Below are positions 16,445-24,710 of a DNA stretch of 64,000 nucleotides, piece by piece. Position numbers and translations under genes: made by a program. The stretch's first letter is position 1. Each line of letters begins with the position of its first letter. The notes beneath the pieces are model-generated. The model ran no database searches. It was not told where the DNA came from and saw only the letters and a list, made by a program, of their open reading frames with translations. Source of the stretch: Calditrichaceae bacterium (GTDB taxonomy: Bacteria > Calditrichota > Calditrichia > RBG-13-44-9 > J075); contig JABWBP010000010.1 of the NCBI GenBank assembly GCA_013360445.1, positions 101,261 through 165,260 on the forward strand, read 5' to 3'.

Positions 16445-16535
16445 TTTTCGTGTTCTGGTGTCTTGGTGTTTCTATAGTGGGCAATCACACACTATAACAC
16501 TTGAACACTAAAACACTCGAACACCTGAACACAAT
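16445..16535. repeat. Intergenic repeat of GTGTTC/GAACAC words
   Basis: GTGTTCTGGTGTCTTGGTG words (from about 16450) face a series of GAACAC words (to about 16532), giving an imperfect hairpin between cca and the next small gene. The same word family recurs at 18484-18542 and 45245-45318. Confidence 0.55.
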
Positions 16536-16596
16536 TCAACTGAAACAATTAAAATGAATCAACGTCAATTGTCAACACAAGAAAAGGAGGAGTCTG

Positions 16597-16905
16597 GTGG
16601 CGGATAATCAAAAGGACGACCGGACGCAAAACCAGAAGAAAGAGGCCAAAAATTCAAAGACGAACGCAGACCAGGAGGAATTGAAAGGCATTTTAGAGCA
16701 GATTTCCGAAACTTCCGAAACGCGCAAAGATACCCCTCCCGCCAAAACAGAGCCGGCAACGGCCATCAAAAAGCCGGAAGGTCCGGCAGGCCAGGCGAAT
16801 GAAATCGAGGAAATCTTAGAGAAAATTGCCGAAAAACCCGCCGGGAAGGCGCGGCGCGGCATGAGTTTCTTGCAACGATTGCTCAACTTCTTCAAAAAAT
16901 CCTGA
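16597..16905 (+). CDS. Small charged hypothetical protein
   Basis: A 102-residue protein starting at GTG, with a strong ribosome-binding site (AAAAGGAGG) about seven bases upstream. It is dominated by Lys, Glu and Gln. Two similar short helices, ELKGILEQISE and EIEEILEKIAE, are separated by a Pro/Ala-rich linker. The C-terminus is basic and amphipathic (FLQRLLNFFKKS) and could bind a membrane surface or nucleic acid. I do not recognise the family. It is followed by a terminator, so it is transcribed alone or from cca. Confidence 0.65.
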   Translation: MADNQKDDRTQNQKKEAKNSKTNADQEELKGILEQISETSETRKDTPPAKTEPATAIKKPEGPAGQANEIEEILEKIAEKPAGKARRGMSFLQRLLNFFKKS

Positions 16906-16937
16906 GCTCAATATCGCATCGTTCATTATCCATCGAA

Positions 16938-16985
16938 GCCGCCGGGCGGACAAAAGCGCCCCGGGCGGCAAGGGGAATTTTTTTT
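16938..16985 (+). terminator. Rho-independent terminator
   Basis: A GC-rich stem (GCCGCCGGGCG at 16938-16948 with CGCCCCGGGCGGC at 16957-16969) is followed by GGGGAA and a run of eight T. It ends the small-gene transcript and separates it from the TolC-family gene. Confidence 0.75.
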
Positions 16986-17060
16986 GCTTTTCGTTGTCGA
17001 AATTACTGGAAGATATTTTATGTTTGGAAACATCGGACTATTTAAAAATCGGAGGAATCC

Positions 17061-18434
17061 ATGAAATTGAAATGGTGCATGACTGTAATGTTGCTATATC
17101 TTCTGACCTTGCCGGTGTGGAGCCAGGAAGCGGGGCCGGAACTGTCCCTGCGCGACTGCGTTCGCATTGCCCTGGAGAATAATCCTGACGTTCAAACCTA
17201 TGCAAATATTGCCCGGAGCGCGGGAAACAATGTGCGCGCTTCCTATAGCGGCATATTACCAACGGTAGGCGTTACCTATCAAGGCGGCCGAACCAGGGCC
17301 GGGGATGCTACCTCCATTACCGAAGTCCAAACCCAGGATCCCGTTACCGGCGACACTATCTTTGTTAACCGGGAGGCATCAACCCCGGGATACACCAGGA
17401 ATTTTTACTCGGTCAGCCTGAGCGTCAACCAGAATATATTTGATGGGGGAAACTGGTGGAACGCCATCAAGCAAAGCAAGGCGGATCGCGCCGCTGCGGA
17501 TTATTCTTACGAGGGCCAAATCAACGAGGTGATCAGGCTGGTATCGCAGGAGTTTTTCGACCTGTTGAAACATGAAAAGCTTTACGAGGTCTATGATCTG
17601 GCGGTTCAACGGAGCCAGGACAACCTGGATAAAAGCCAGAAGATGTTCGAGATCGGTTCGGTGGCCAAGGTGGACGTTTTTCGCGCCCAGGTGAACCTGG
17701 GTAATGACCGTATTGCCCTGATTCAACAACGGAATACCGTTCAGCAAGCCCGCCAGACCCTCAATATCGCCATGGGTCGGGACCCCCATGCCCCTATTAG
17801 TGTCCGCAGGGAATTTGCGTATGAATATACCGTGCCCTCTTTGGACGAATTGACCCAAACCGCGTATGAGAACCAACCCGAGATTAGCCGCCTGGAAATG
17901 GAGACGCGTTCCAACGAATTGTCAGCAGGTTTGGCAAAAAGCAGTTTCTGGCCGACCCTGGGAGCCTTTTTTTCATATCAACGCAACAACAGCCAATTTG
18001 ACCAGATTTATACCGACGTTGGGAAAAACTGGAGCATCTCCCTGGGGTTAAGCGGAAGGTGGAACCTTTTCAATGGATTCGCCGACCAGGTGCGGGTACA
18101 GAATGCCAAAATTGCCCATAAAAACGCCCAGCTTGCCCTGGAAAACTACAAGCGCAATCTTAAATCCGCTATCACCAACAATTATAACTCCTACAAAAAT
18201 CTCGAAGAGATTGTAGAGATCAACAAAGAAAATTTGAAAGCGGCGCAGGAAGAATACCGTCTGGCCACGGAGCGCTACCGCTTAGGGTCGGGCACTTCTT
18301 TGGACGTTCGCGAATCGCAGGTGAACCTGACCGACGCGGAACGCATCCTGGTGGCTGCGGAGTATGATTTGATCATCACCTACGCCCAGTTGCTGGAGTC
18401 GCTCGGTACGATTCAAGCTCTGTTTAAGGAGTAG
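17061..18434 (+). CDS. TolC-family outer-membrane efflux/secretion channel protein
   Basis: A 457-residue outer-membrane channel protein. A signal peptide (MKLKWCMTVMLLYLL to about residue 22) precedes two repeats of the TolC fold. LSLRDCVRIALENNPDVQT is the classic first helix of the family, and ATERYRLGSGTSLDVRESQ near the C-terminus is the second-repeat signature. GGAGG lies seven bases before the ATG. The usual partners (membrane fusion protein and RND, MFS or ABC pump) are absent on both sides, so it probably serves a pump encoded elsewhere. Confidence 0.9.
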   Translation: MKLKWCMTVMLLYLLTLPVWSQEAGPELSLRDCVRIALENNPDVQTYANIARSAGNNVRASYSGILPTVGVTYQGGRTRAGDATSITEVQTQDPVTGDTIFVNREASTPGYTRNFYSVSLSVNQNIFDGGNWWNAIKQSKADRAAADYSYEGQINEVIRLVSQEFFDLLKHEKLYEVYDLAVQRSQDNLDKSQKMFEIGSVAKVDVFRAQVNLGNDRIALIQQRNTVQQARQTLNIAMGRDPHAPISVRREFAYEYTVPSLDELTQTAYENQPEISRLEMETRSNELSAGLAKSSFWPTLGAFFSYQRNNSQFDQIYTDVGKNWSISLGLSGRWNLFNGFADQVRVQNAKIAHKNAQLALENYKRNLKSAITNNYNSYKNLEEIVEINKENLKAAQEEYRLATERYRLGSGTSLDVRESQVNLTDAERILVAAEYDLIITYAQLLESLGTIQALFKE

Positions 18435-18483
18435 ATTTCATCGGCGCCCGGAGAGAGTTGTAGTATATACTCGCCCGGGGTCA

Positions 18484-18542
18484 ATTTTAATTGTGTTCAT
18501 GTGTTCATGTGTTCGGGCAACCTGAGCACATGAACACGTCAT
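18484..18542. repeat. GTGTTCATG hairpin in a gene-free gap
   Basis: Three GTGTTCATGTGTTC words (18491-18513) face GAGCACATGAACAC (18524-18537), forming a stem-loop. It occupies part of the gap 18435-18926. The rest of that gap shows no gene I can support; a 60-codon open frame at 18710 has no ribosome-binding site and no recognisable features. Confidence 0.6.
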
Positions 18543-18926
18543 ACTTGATTGTTCAGAAAATCCCCATACCTCGAAATCGCCACCACGAATTCGCCTCCCG
18601 CCGCAAAAATTCTATTTCCTGACCGCTTTATGCAACATCGCTCACAATAGTATTTCCCCCGGTTGCCTATTCTATGCCCCTTCGCTATTTGACTCCCCTA
18701 TGAATTAAAGTGCGCCGCCCGGAAAGCGCCGGAAGGCGGAAAACATCCTCAGGCTTCCGACATAAAAAAGCGATTTTATTTGTCTTGCCAAAGTCGGGAG
18801 GCGTGAATAAATTGCGACCCTATGAATATCGAGCAAACGGCGAAGCGGTGCGGATGGCGTTTTTCAAAATGGTTTTATATTCGATTGGATAGTTGAACGA
18901 AGGCATGAACAATTGTAAGAGGTATT

Positions 18927-20096
18927 ATGAAGAAATTCGAGTCTCCGGATTATTTTCAAATAGATGATTTGCTCACCGAAGACGAAAAAATGATCCGCTC
19001 CGCAGTGCGCGAGTGGGTCGATGATGCGGTTCTCCCCATTATCGAAGACCATTACCAGAAAGCTCAATTTCCCCGGGAGCTGATTCCCCAGATGGCGGAA
19101 TTGGGGCTGTTCGGCCCCAATTTGCCGGAAAAATACGGTTGCGCCGGGGTCAATAACGTGGCCTACGGGATCATGATGCAGGAGCTGGAACGGGGCGACA
19201 GCGGAGTGCGCAGCTGCGCCTCGGTGCAGGGTTCGCTGGTGATGTATCCCATCTTCGCCTTCGGAAACGAAAAACAGCGCCAGCACTGGCTGCCCCAATT
19301 GGCCAAAGGCGAGGCCATCGGCTGCTTCGGACTTACCGAGCCGGATCACGGCTCCGATCCCGGGGGAATGAAGACCAAAGCCCTGAAGGACGGGAATTCT
19401 TACATCCTCAACGGCGCGAAAATGTGGATCACCAACGGCACCATCGCCGACGTGGCGGTGGTGTGGGCGAAATTAGAGGGAACCGTGCGCGGTTTCCTGG
19501 TCGAAAAGGGAACCCCCGGCTTTTCCGCCCCGGAAATGATGAAAAAGCACTCCCTGCGCGCCTCGATCACCTCGGAGCTGATCTTCCAGGACTGCCGCAT
19601 CCCCGCGGAGAATCTTCTGCCCGAATCCCGGGGGCTGGCGTCTCCCCTTTCCTGCCTCACCCAGGCGCGTTACGGCATCGCCTGGGGGGTGATCGGCGCG
19701 GCCATGGCCTGCTACGACGAAGCTCTGAATTACGCCAAAACCCGCATCCAATTCGACAAACCGATCGCTTCTTTCCAACTGGTGCAGCAAAAGTTGGTGT
19801 ATATGATCACCGAGATCACCAAAATGCAGCTACTCGCGCTGCAACTGGGGCGGCTGAAAGATCAAAATCGTTATAAATTCACCCAGGTATCCATGGCCAA
19901 GCGCAACAACGTGTTCCACGCCCTGGAGATCGCCCGGCTGGCGCGCGACGTTTTAGGCGCTAACGGGATCACCGCGGAATATCAAAGCATGAGACACATG
20001 TGCAACCTGGAGACCGTGAAAACCTACGAGGGCACACACGACATTCATACCCTGATCGTCGGGGGAGACATCACCGGCATACCGGCATTTACCTAA
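18927..20096 (+). CDS. gcdH: Acyl-CoA dehydrogenase, glutaryl-CoA dehydrogenase-like
   Basis: A 389-residue FAD enzyme that would oxidise (and, if true GcdH, decarboxylate) glutaryl-CoA to crotonyl-CoA in lysine/tryptophan breakdown. GcdH-like features include SGVRSCASVQGSLVMYPIF with the Arg-Ser substrate region, LTEPDHGSDPGGMKT, RYGIAWG, and a C-terminal TYEGTHDIHTLIVGG with the catalytic Glu. The length equals mature GcdH. AAGAGGT stands five bases before the ATG. No other lysine catabolism genes are nearby, so substrate choice is inferred from similarity alone. Confidence 0.85.
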   Translation: MKKFESPDYFQIDDLLTEDEKMIRSAVREWVDDAVLPIIEDHYQKAQFPRELIPQMAELGLFGPNLPEKYGCAGVNNVAYGIMMQELERGDSGVRSCASVQGSLVMYPIFAFGNEKQRQHWLPQLAKGEAIGCFGLTEPDHGSDPGGMKTKALKDGNSYILNGAKMWITNGTIADVAVVWAKLEGTVRGFLVEKGTPGFSAPEMMKKHSLRASITSELIFQDCRIPAENLLPESRGLASPLSCLTQARYGIAWGVIGAAMACYDEALNYAKTRIQFDKPIASFQLVQQKLVYMITEITKMQLLALQLGRLKDQNRYKFTQVSMAKRNNVFHALEIARLARDVLGANGITAEYQSMRHMCNLETVKTYEGTHDIHTLIVGGDITGIPAFT

Positions 20097-20113
20097 TCGG
20101 AAAGGATGATGGC

Positions 20114-21157
20114 ATGGAAAAACCGAAGACGGTTCTGATCATTGAAGAGGATATTCGATACGGAGAAATGCTGCAGGATGCGCTGGGAGAATTCGGCTAC
20201 AACGCTTATTTGGCGTATTCCGCCACGGGGGGTATGGACATTGTGCGGCAGAAAAAGCTGGATATTATCATCAGCGACATCAACATGCCCAGCGTGAACG
20301 GTATTCAACTGGCGGAAAAGCTGATGAAGATGTACCTGGATATTCCGATCATCCTGATCACCAACACCCATGATTTGAACCTGATCCGCCATGCCCTGAA
20401 ATTAGGGATTATCGATTACCTGATCAAGCCGATCAACTTGCAGGAGCTTCCCCTGGTAGTGGATAAAAACTTAGAACGGAAGCGGTTGGAATCGCAGCGG
20501 GTGCAAGAGAACAAGGCGGAAATTCTGCTCAAAGCCCTCAAAGCGCTCATGCGCGCCTTAGACGCCAAAGACGCTTACACCTGCGGCCATTCCCAGCGGG
20601 TGGCGGCGCTGGCCATGCTCATGGCGCGGGAGTTGAAACTAAGCCCGGAAGAACAATACACCCTGCAATTAGCCGCGTTGATGCACGACATCGGAAAGAT
20701 CGGGATACCGGACAGCATATTGAATAAAACCGCCAGCCTGCAGGATTATGAATTCGACATCGCCAAAGACCACCCGGTGGTGGGCAGCCAGATTTTAGGT
20801 GAAATCGAAGAGCTTTCCGAAGTCGCCTCCGCGGTGCGCCACCATCACGAGCGCTACGACGGCAGCGGCTACCCGGACGGGCTGCGCGGGGAAGCGATTC
20901 CTTTTTTTGCGCGAATTTTGTCGATCATCGACACCTTCGAGGCGCTGGTCTCCAACCGGGTATATCGCAAAGGAACCGACAAAGCCCACGCCCTGGAGGA
21001 GATTCAGCGCAACGCCGGGGTGCAGTTCGATCCGGAACTGGTAAAAGTTTTCGCCAACGTCATCAAAAACGTGGCGGTTGACAACGGTAATACCACGGAT
21101 GAAAGGGCTTTTGAATTTGCGGTCGATCTTCCCGGGAGAGCCAAAGAAGCAATTTGA
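20114..21157 (+). CDS. Response regulator with HD-GYP cyclic-di-GMP phosphodiesterase domain
   Basis: A 347-residue two-component output protein. Residues 1-125 are a receiver domain with the phospho-acceptor Asp in IISDINMPSVNG and the conserved Lys in DYLIKPIN. A short coiled linker leads to an HD-GYP domain with the metal motif MHDIGKIGIPD, HHHERYDGSGYPDGL and the downstream FDALVS-like IDTFEALVSNRVYR. It should hydrolyse c-di-GMP under control of an unknown kinase. The start at 20114 has AAAGGA upstream and matches receiver N-termini; the frame is open further upstream inside the dehydrogenase gene but is not used. The 17-base spacing suggests co-transcription with gcdH. Confidence 0.9.
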   Translation: MEKPKTVLIIEEDIRYGEMLQDALGEFGYNAYLAYSATGGMDIVRQKKLDIIISDINMPSVNGIQLAEKLMKMYLDIPIILITNTHDLNLIRHALKLGIIDYLIKPINLQELPLVVDKNLERKRLESQRVQENKAEILLKALKALMRALDAKDAYTCGHSQRVAALAMLMARELKLSPEEQYTLQLAALMHDIGKIGIPDSILNKTASLQDYEFDIAKDHPVVGSQILGEIEELSEVASAVRHHHERYDGSGYPDGLRGEAIPFFARILSIIDTFEALVSNRVYRKGTDKAHALEEIQRNAGVQFDPELVKVFANVIKNVAVDNGNTTDERAFEFAVDLPGRAKEAI

Positions 21158-21255
21158 GGCAATGCGGAGGGGCGGTAACAAAATATTAGAGATTGACATC
21201 CCCGTAGCGCGATATTATATTGGGCGTCGCAAGTAAGAAACGTTCGGACACCTAT

Positions 21256-21297
21256 AAATTGCCAATTGGCAATTATCAATTGGCAATTGTCAATTCA
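21256..21297. repeat. CAATTGG-word palindrome before tRNA-Ala
   Basis: Repeated AATTGCCAATTGGCAATT-type words form overlapping palindromes directly upstream of the tRNA gene. A related block is at 31687-31738. They may act as a terminator for the HD-GYP gene or as a dispersed element. Confidence 0.5.
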
Positions 21298-21300
21298 GAA

Positions 21301-21373
<73 letters not shown>

Positions 21374-21386
21374 CAGTTAAAAATGA

Positions 21387-21434
21387 AAAGTGAAAAATGC
21401 AAATTGTAAGTTTTCATTTTGCATTTTTCACTTT
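21387..21434. repeat. Long AT-rich hairpin between the two tRNA genes
   Basis: AAAGTGAAAAATGCAAA (21387-21403) pairs with TTTTGCATTTTTCACTTT (21417-21434). Its position directly after tRNA-Ala suggests a processing or termination structure. Confidence 0.6.
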
Positions 21435-21445
21435 GCACTGAGATT

Positions 21446-21518
21446 GGCGCCGTACCCAAGTGGCTAAGGGAAAGGTCTGCAAAACCTTCATTCGGCGGTT
21501 CGAATCCGCCCGGCGCCT
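21446..21518 (+). tRNA. tRNA-Cys (anticodon GCA)
   Basis: Cloverleaf by eye: acceptor GGCGCCG with CGGCGCC (perfect), D-arm CCCA...GGGA with one mismatch, anticodon stem AAGGT/ACCTT with loop CTGCAAA (anticodon GCA), T-arm GGCGG TTCGAAT CCGCC. The discriminator is T, as expected for cysteine tRNA. The 3' CCA is not encoded. Confidence 0.95.
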
Positions 21519-21592
21519 CGAAAAATTCTTCCTTCTCCTTCCGTTTTCAAACCATCTTGCTCTTATTCCCGGGAATTTTTGGCGTAAACAAA

Positions 21593-21629
21593 AAAGACCT
21601 CAAAGGTCTTAAAGACCTTTGAGGTCTTT
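21593..21629. terminator. Perfect palindrome, probable bidirectional terminator
   Basis: AAAGACCTCAAAGGTCTT (21593-21610) and AAGACCTTTGAGGTCTTT (21612-21629) are exact inverted copies with A and T flanks. It lies between the plus-strand tRNA-Cys and the minus-strand zinc-finger gene, so it could end both transcripts. Confidence 0.65.
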
Positions 21630-21662
21630 CTCGGTCTATTCCGGCACCGGGCAAAGGGGGGC

Positions 21663-21812
21663 CTATTTTTTCCCCGTGCCTTTGCACACCGTGCAATTTC
21701 CGCTGCCGCCGCACTTGGGGCACTTGCTGCTGCCTAAAATGCTGCCCACTTTGCCCGATCCGTGGCAGCGGCTGCACTTGCCGTTTCCGTTACAGCCGGG
21801 ACAGGTTGCCAT
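21663..21812 (-). CDS. Small zinc-ribbon protein with four CxxC motifs
   Basis: A 49-residue protein with CPGCNGNGKCSRC and CPKCGGSGNCTVC, i.e. paired CxxCxGxG-type knuckles like the zinc-finger core of DnaJ. The start at 21812 has AAAAAAGGAGG five bases upstream, a very strong site; the longer open frame to 21863 is rejected for that reason. It consists almost only of the metal-binding core, so it could be a stand-alone zinc-binding or RNA/protein-binding module. The function is unknown. Confidence 0.75.
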   Translation of the reverse strand: MATCPGCNGNGKCSRCHGSGKVGSILGSSKCPKCGGSGNCTVCKGTGKK

Positions 21813-21875
21813 GGGGACCTCCTTTTTTAAGAAATGGATATTACCGGGGCAACAACTTTCCAATATCCGCAGGTT

Positions 21876-22190
21876 TCAGGATGTTACTGGTTGTGAGCCT
21901 CGAAGCTTCTGAATTAGTTCATTATTGTATCGTTGAATCCAGCCGGGAATCAAAAACGCATCAATGAGTACCCATATGACGGTTATCCAAATGGTGAAGA
22001 CTCCGATAAATATCCACATAGTGAATATGGAAAAAAGCGTAATTAACAGAATGATCACGGCTGTGCCGGTTTTACCGGCATAGAACCGGTGGCCACCGAA
22101 AGCACCGAAAAAAAACCACAATATATATGCTGTTCCGGTCGATTTCTTGTTCGCTTCGAAGCTCATCATCGATGCCATATCAGACATCAT
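21876..22190 (-). CDS. TM2-domain membrane protein
   Basis: A 104-residue protein with the TM2 signature: AYILWFFFGAFGGHRFYAGK in the first helix, then a second, very hydrophobic hairpin (VIILLITLFSIF, WIFIGVFTIWITVIWVLIDAF). TM2 proteins are common inner-membrane proteins of unknown role. GGAGG lies four bases before ATG 22190 (a second ATG follows immediately). The frame remains open to 22307 but lacks a better start. It is probably co-transcribed with the downstream zinc-ribbon gene. Confidence 0.85.
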   Translation of the reverse strand: MMSDMASMMSFEANKKSTGTAYILWFFFGAFGGHRFYAGKTGTAVIILLITLFSIFTMWIFIGVFTIWITVIWVLIDAFLIPGWIQRYNNELIQKLRGSQPVTS

Positions 22191-22479
22191 TATTCCTCCG
22201 CAGTTTGTTTTGTACCTGTGAGTATTTAAGAATGGCAAGACTGTTTTAAATATACCCCGCCTCCCAACCCCTGGCGGCTCTCTCCTAAAGGCCTGCCTTC
22301 CCACCAAATTTATCTTCTCAAAACGAGAATTTTTACCTTAACAACGTTGTCAACCCTTCTCCTCTCCACAATTCTTTTCCATTATTATATATATTCCCCA
22401 CTCCCGCCAAAATATTGACAAAAAAATAAAATTTTTCGACTGAAACGCCCAAACCACCCCTCCTTCCCCCCTCAATGAC

Positions 22480-22553
22480 CACTAATGACTACGAATGACT
22501 ATAAATGACGCCGCTCCGAAGGAGCCCCTTCGGGGCCGGAAAATAACAATTCT
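22480..22553. repeat. ATGACTA-word repeat and GC hairpin
   Basis: Tandem words (ATGACCACTA, ATGACTACGA, ATGACTATAA) at 22476-22507 are followed by nested hairpins GCTCCGAAGGAGC and CCGAAGGAGCCCCTTCGG (22512-22536). The structure lies just after the stop of the small minus-strand membrane ORF and can serve as its terminator. Confidence 0.5.
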
Positions 22554-22721
22554 TTACCCCTTTGCCGAATGGCTCGCCCGCGCTTCCCGCTCTTCTATCT
22601 CTAACAGCAGCAAATGCCCCAACAGCACCTGGATAAACCCGATCGGGCAGAGCACAATGGTGGCGATCAATATATATCCCACGACGTTATTGATGCGAAT
22701 CAGCAACTTCAAGTATTCCAT
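22554..22721 (-). CDS. Possible small membrane protein
   Basis: A 55-residue open frame with one or two hydrophobic stretches (VVGYILIATIVLCPIGFIQVLL) between a polar N-terminus and a basic/acidic C-terminus. I prefer the ATG at 22721, although only a GGGGGACGGG tract precedes it. The family is not recognised. It is embedded in repeat-like DNA, so it may instead be part of a dispersed element. Confidence 0.4.
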   Translation of the reverse strand: MEYLKLLIRINNVVGYILIATIVLCPIGFIQVLLGHLLLLEIEEREARASHSAKG

Positions 22722-22925
22722 GATCCCGTCCCCCGCTACAACGGGTGGCTTTTGCACATTCGCGCTTCCCGGCGTTTGGCGCGCGGGCGCCGGATGCCTG
22801 GCCTTCCGAATCGTTTACGGATAAGAACCAACCCCCTGGTTGCATCACAACGCCCGCGCACCGGTTCACCGGCTCTCCTCGCATAGCCCCCCTCAAGTCT
22901 ATTGTTGTCTGCCCGCAAGTTCTTG
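22722..22925. repeat. Probable dispersed non-coding repeat
   Basis: Several overlapping frames on both strands give strings (for example ending AKRREARMCKSHPL or AGKRECAKATRCSGG) that I recall as recurrent spurious ORFs in unrelated bacterial genomes. That points to a widespread, structured, non-coding element rather than a gene. Beyond it, up to 23226, I see only short GTTGGCAG-containing repeats. Confidence 0.35.
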
Positions 22926-23226
22926 TTTCAATAACAGTGCCGGTTTTTCCGGCTTGCCGTAACTTCCTGTTCTTAAACGGCTAAGCGTGAAATAGCGGCA
23001 AAGCGGATTCGGCTATTTGTCAACTACAGTTGGCAGAAAGCCCGCCTTGCAAGAGCTTGAGGAGGCGTTTGGGGAAGGTTATTCGTTGAGAATAATGAGG
23101 TTGGGGGGAGCGCCAACTGCGGTTGGCAGGTGAATTTCTTTCCTGGTAAATGCCCGCCATCAGCACTCTTCAGGGTTAACAACGACACTCTTCCGGCACA
23201 AGAAAAAAACGTTTAAAGCGGTAAAA

Positions 23227-23328
23227 ATGCTCGAATCTTTACCGGAAACGGTTCAAGAGCGGGCGCTAGAGCACCTGCGCGAGTATCTTGCCGTCTTGCA
23301 AGATGAACTTAAATGGGAAACACAGTAG
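23227..23328 (+). pseudogene. Remnant of a small antitoxin-like gene
   Basis: A 33-codon frame, MLESLPETVQERALEHLREY and on, ending at TAG 23326-23328, resembles the 'LPxxxQxxxLxxLxxL' helix of small antitoxins. In-frame codons upstream (FKAVK) extend the similarity, but there is no start codon and no partner toxin follows. It is probably a decayed fragment. Confidence 0.35.
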
Positions 23329-23344
23329 GGATGGATACCCGGAA

Positions 23345-24688
23345 TCAACCCACCTCCAAATCCAACTCTTTCAACATCTTCTGCAACCCCTGGCGGCTGA
23401 TTCCCGCTTCCGCGGCGACCGCGGAGAGGTTGCCGTCGTGCCGTACGATAGCCGGCTTCAAATATTCGCGCTGGAAACGGCGCAGCGCCTTTTCTTTGGC
23501 GGCTTCGTAGGGTTGAACCGGGGGAGCAGTGCGATCCAGCGGCAGGCTGAGGTCGGGCGGGCGAATCTCCACCCGCCCGAAACTGTGAACTACCCCCCGG
23601 TTGATGATATGCCGTAACTGCCGTACGTTTCCCGGCCAGCGGTAGTTCTTCAACACCAGCAAGGTTTGTTGAGCAAAGATTTTTTTGCCGCAGTTTTCCC
23701 GCTCCTGCGCCCGGCGCAAAAAGTGGTAACAAAGCGGCAGGATATCCGCCTCCCGCTCCCGCAGCGGCGGAACGGCGATCTCCTCCTCGGTGAGGCGGTA
23801 AAACAGGTCTTCGCGGAACAGTTTTTTCTCCATCCGCTCCTTCAAATCCGCGTTTGTGGCGGAAATGACCCGGATATCCAGGGGAATGGTGCGCGTGCCC
23901 CCTAACCGCTCGATGGTATGGTCTTCTAAAACGCGCAGCAGCACCGCCTGTTTGGGCGGGGAAATTTCCGCCACTTCGTCGAGAAACAGCACCCCTCCCC
24001 GGGCGCTTTCCAATTTGCCGATCCGGGTTTCCCGGGCATCGGTGTACGCGCCGCGCTCATGGCCGAACAGCTCGTTCTCGAACAAATTTTCCGGGATGGC
24101 GGCGCAGTTCACCGCTACAAACGGTTGATCCTTTCTGGGGCTGTGGGCGTGAAGGTAACGCGCCACCACCTCTTTTCCCACCCCGGTTTCCCCGCTGATC
24201 AACACCGAACACTCGCTGGCGGCGATCTTCCGCGAGAGGGCAAAAATTTGCTGCATCCGCGGCGACCTCACCACCGCCTCCGTACCGGCAAAGGAAAACC
24301 GCTCTCCATCCTCGCCTTCCCCGGCTTCCGCTAACAGGTTTTCTAAAATCAGGCGCAGGGTTTGCAGTTTTTCCGACTTGATGAAATAATCATGCGCACC
24401 GTTGGCCAGCGCTTCTTTGTAAACCGAATGCGAATCTGTGTTGGTTACCATCACGATCAGCAACGCCGGGAATTGCCGGCGCAGTTGCGGCAGCGCTTCT
24501 AACCCCTCGCGCTCGCGCTGCATGGCGACGTCGAGCAGTAAAAAACGCGGCTGCCGGTCTTCGATCAGCTTCAAACCGGAGGCCATATCGAGAGCGCCGG
24601 AGACCTCGTAGCGATCTTGCAGCAACATCCGGTAGTGCTCCAGGAATTTTGGATCGTCATCGATCATTACGATTATATGTTTGGACAT
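23345..24688 (-). CDS. NtrC-family sigma-54-dependent response regulator
   Basis: A 447-residue regulator. The receiver (1-120) has the acidic pair IDDD, the phospho-acceptor Asp in FLLLDVAMQ and the Lys of FIKSEKL. The AAA+ domain (about 140-375) has Walker A GETGVGKE, Walker B GVLFLDEVAE and the R-finger region. The C-terminal Fis-type helix-turn-helix reads NLSAVAAEAGISRQGLQKML. The sigma-54 contact loop reads GAYTDA instead of the canonical GAFTGA. The start at 24688 has AGGGAG upstream. The gene follows a histidine kinase gene on the same strand by about 115 bases, so the two are likely partners. Confidence 0.92.
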   Translation of the reverse strand: MSKHIIVMIDDDPKFLEHYRMLLQDRYEVSGALDMASGLKLIEDRQPRFLLLDVAMQREREGLEALPQLRRQFPALLIVMVTNTDSHSVYKEALANGAHDYFIKSEKLQTLRLILENLLAEAGEGEDGERFSFAGTEAVVRSPRMQQIFALSRKIAASECSVLISGETGVGKEVVARYLHAHSPRKDQPFVAVNCAAIPENLFENELFGHERGAYTDARETRIGKLESARGGVLFLDEVAEISPPKQAVLLRVLEDHTIERLGGTRTIPLDIRVISATNADLKERMEKKLFREDLFYRLTEEEIAVPPLREREADILPLCYHFLRRAQERENCGKKIFAQQTLLVLKNYRWPGNVRQLRHIINRGVVHSFGRVEIRPPDLSLPLDRTAPPVQPYEAAKEKALRRFQREYLKPAIVRHDGNLSAVAAEAGISRQGLQKMLKELDLEVG

Positions 24689-24710
24689 GCTCTGCTCCCT
24701 AACTGATGAT

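Noticed and set aside
18710..18892. 60-codon plus-strand frame before the dehydrogenase gene
   Set aside because: No ribosome-binding site, no hydrophobic or domain pattern, and it lies in repeat-rich non-coding DNA.
23027..23050. TTGGCAG...TTGCA resembling a sigma-54 -24/-12 promoter
   Set aside because: The spacing between the GG and the GC element that fits is occupied by CC rather than TT, and the better TTGC is five bases too far.
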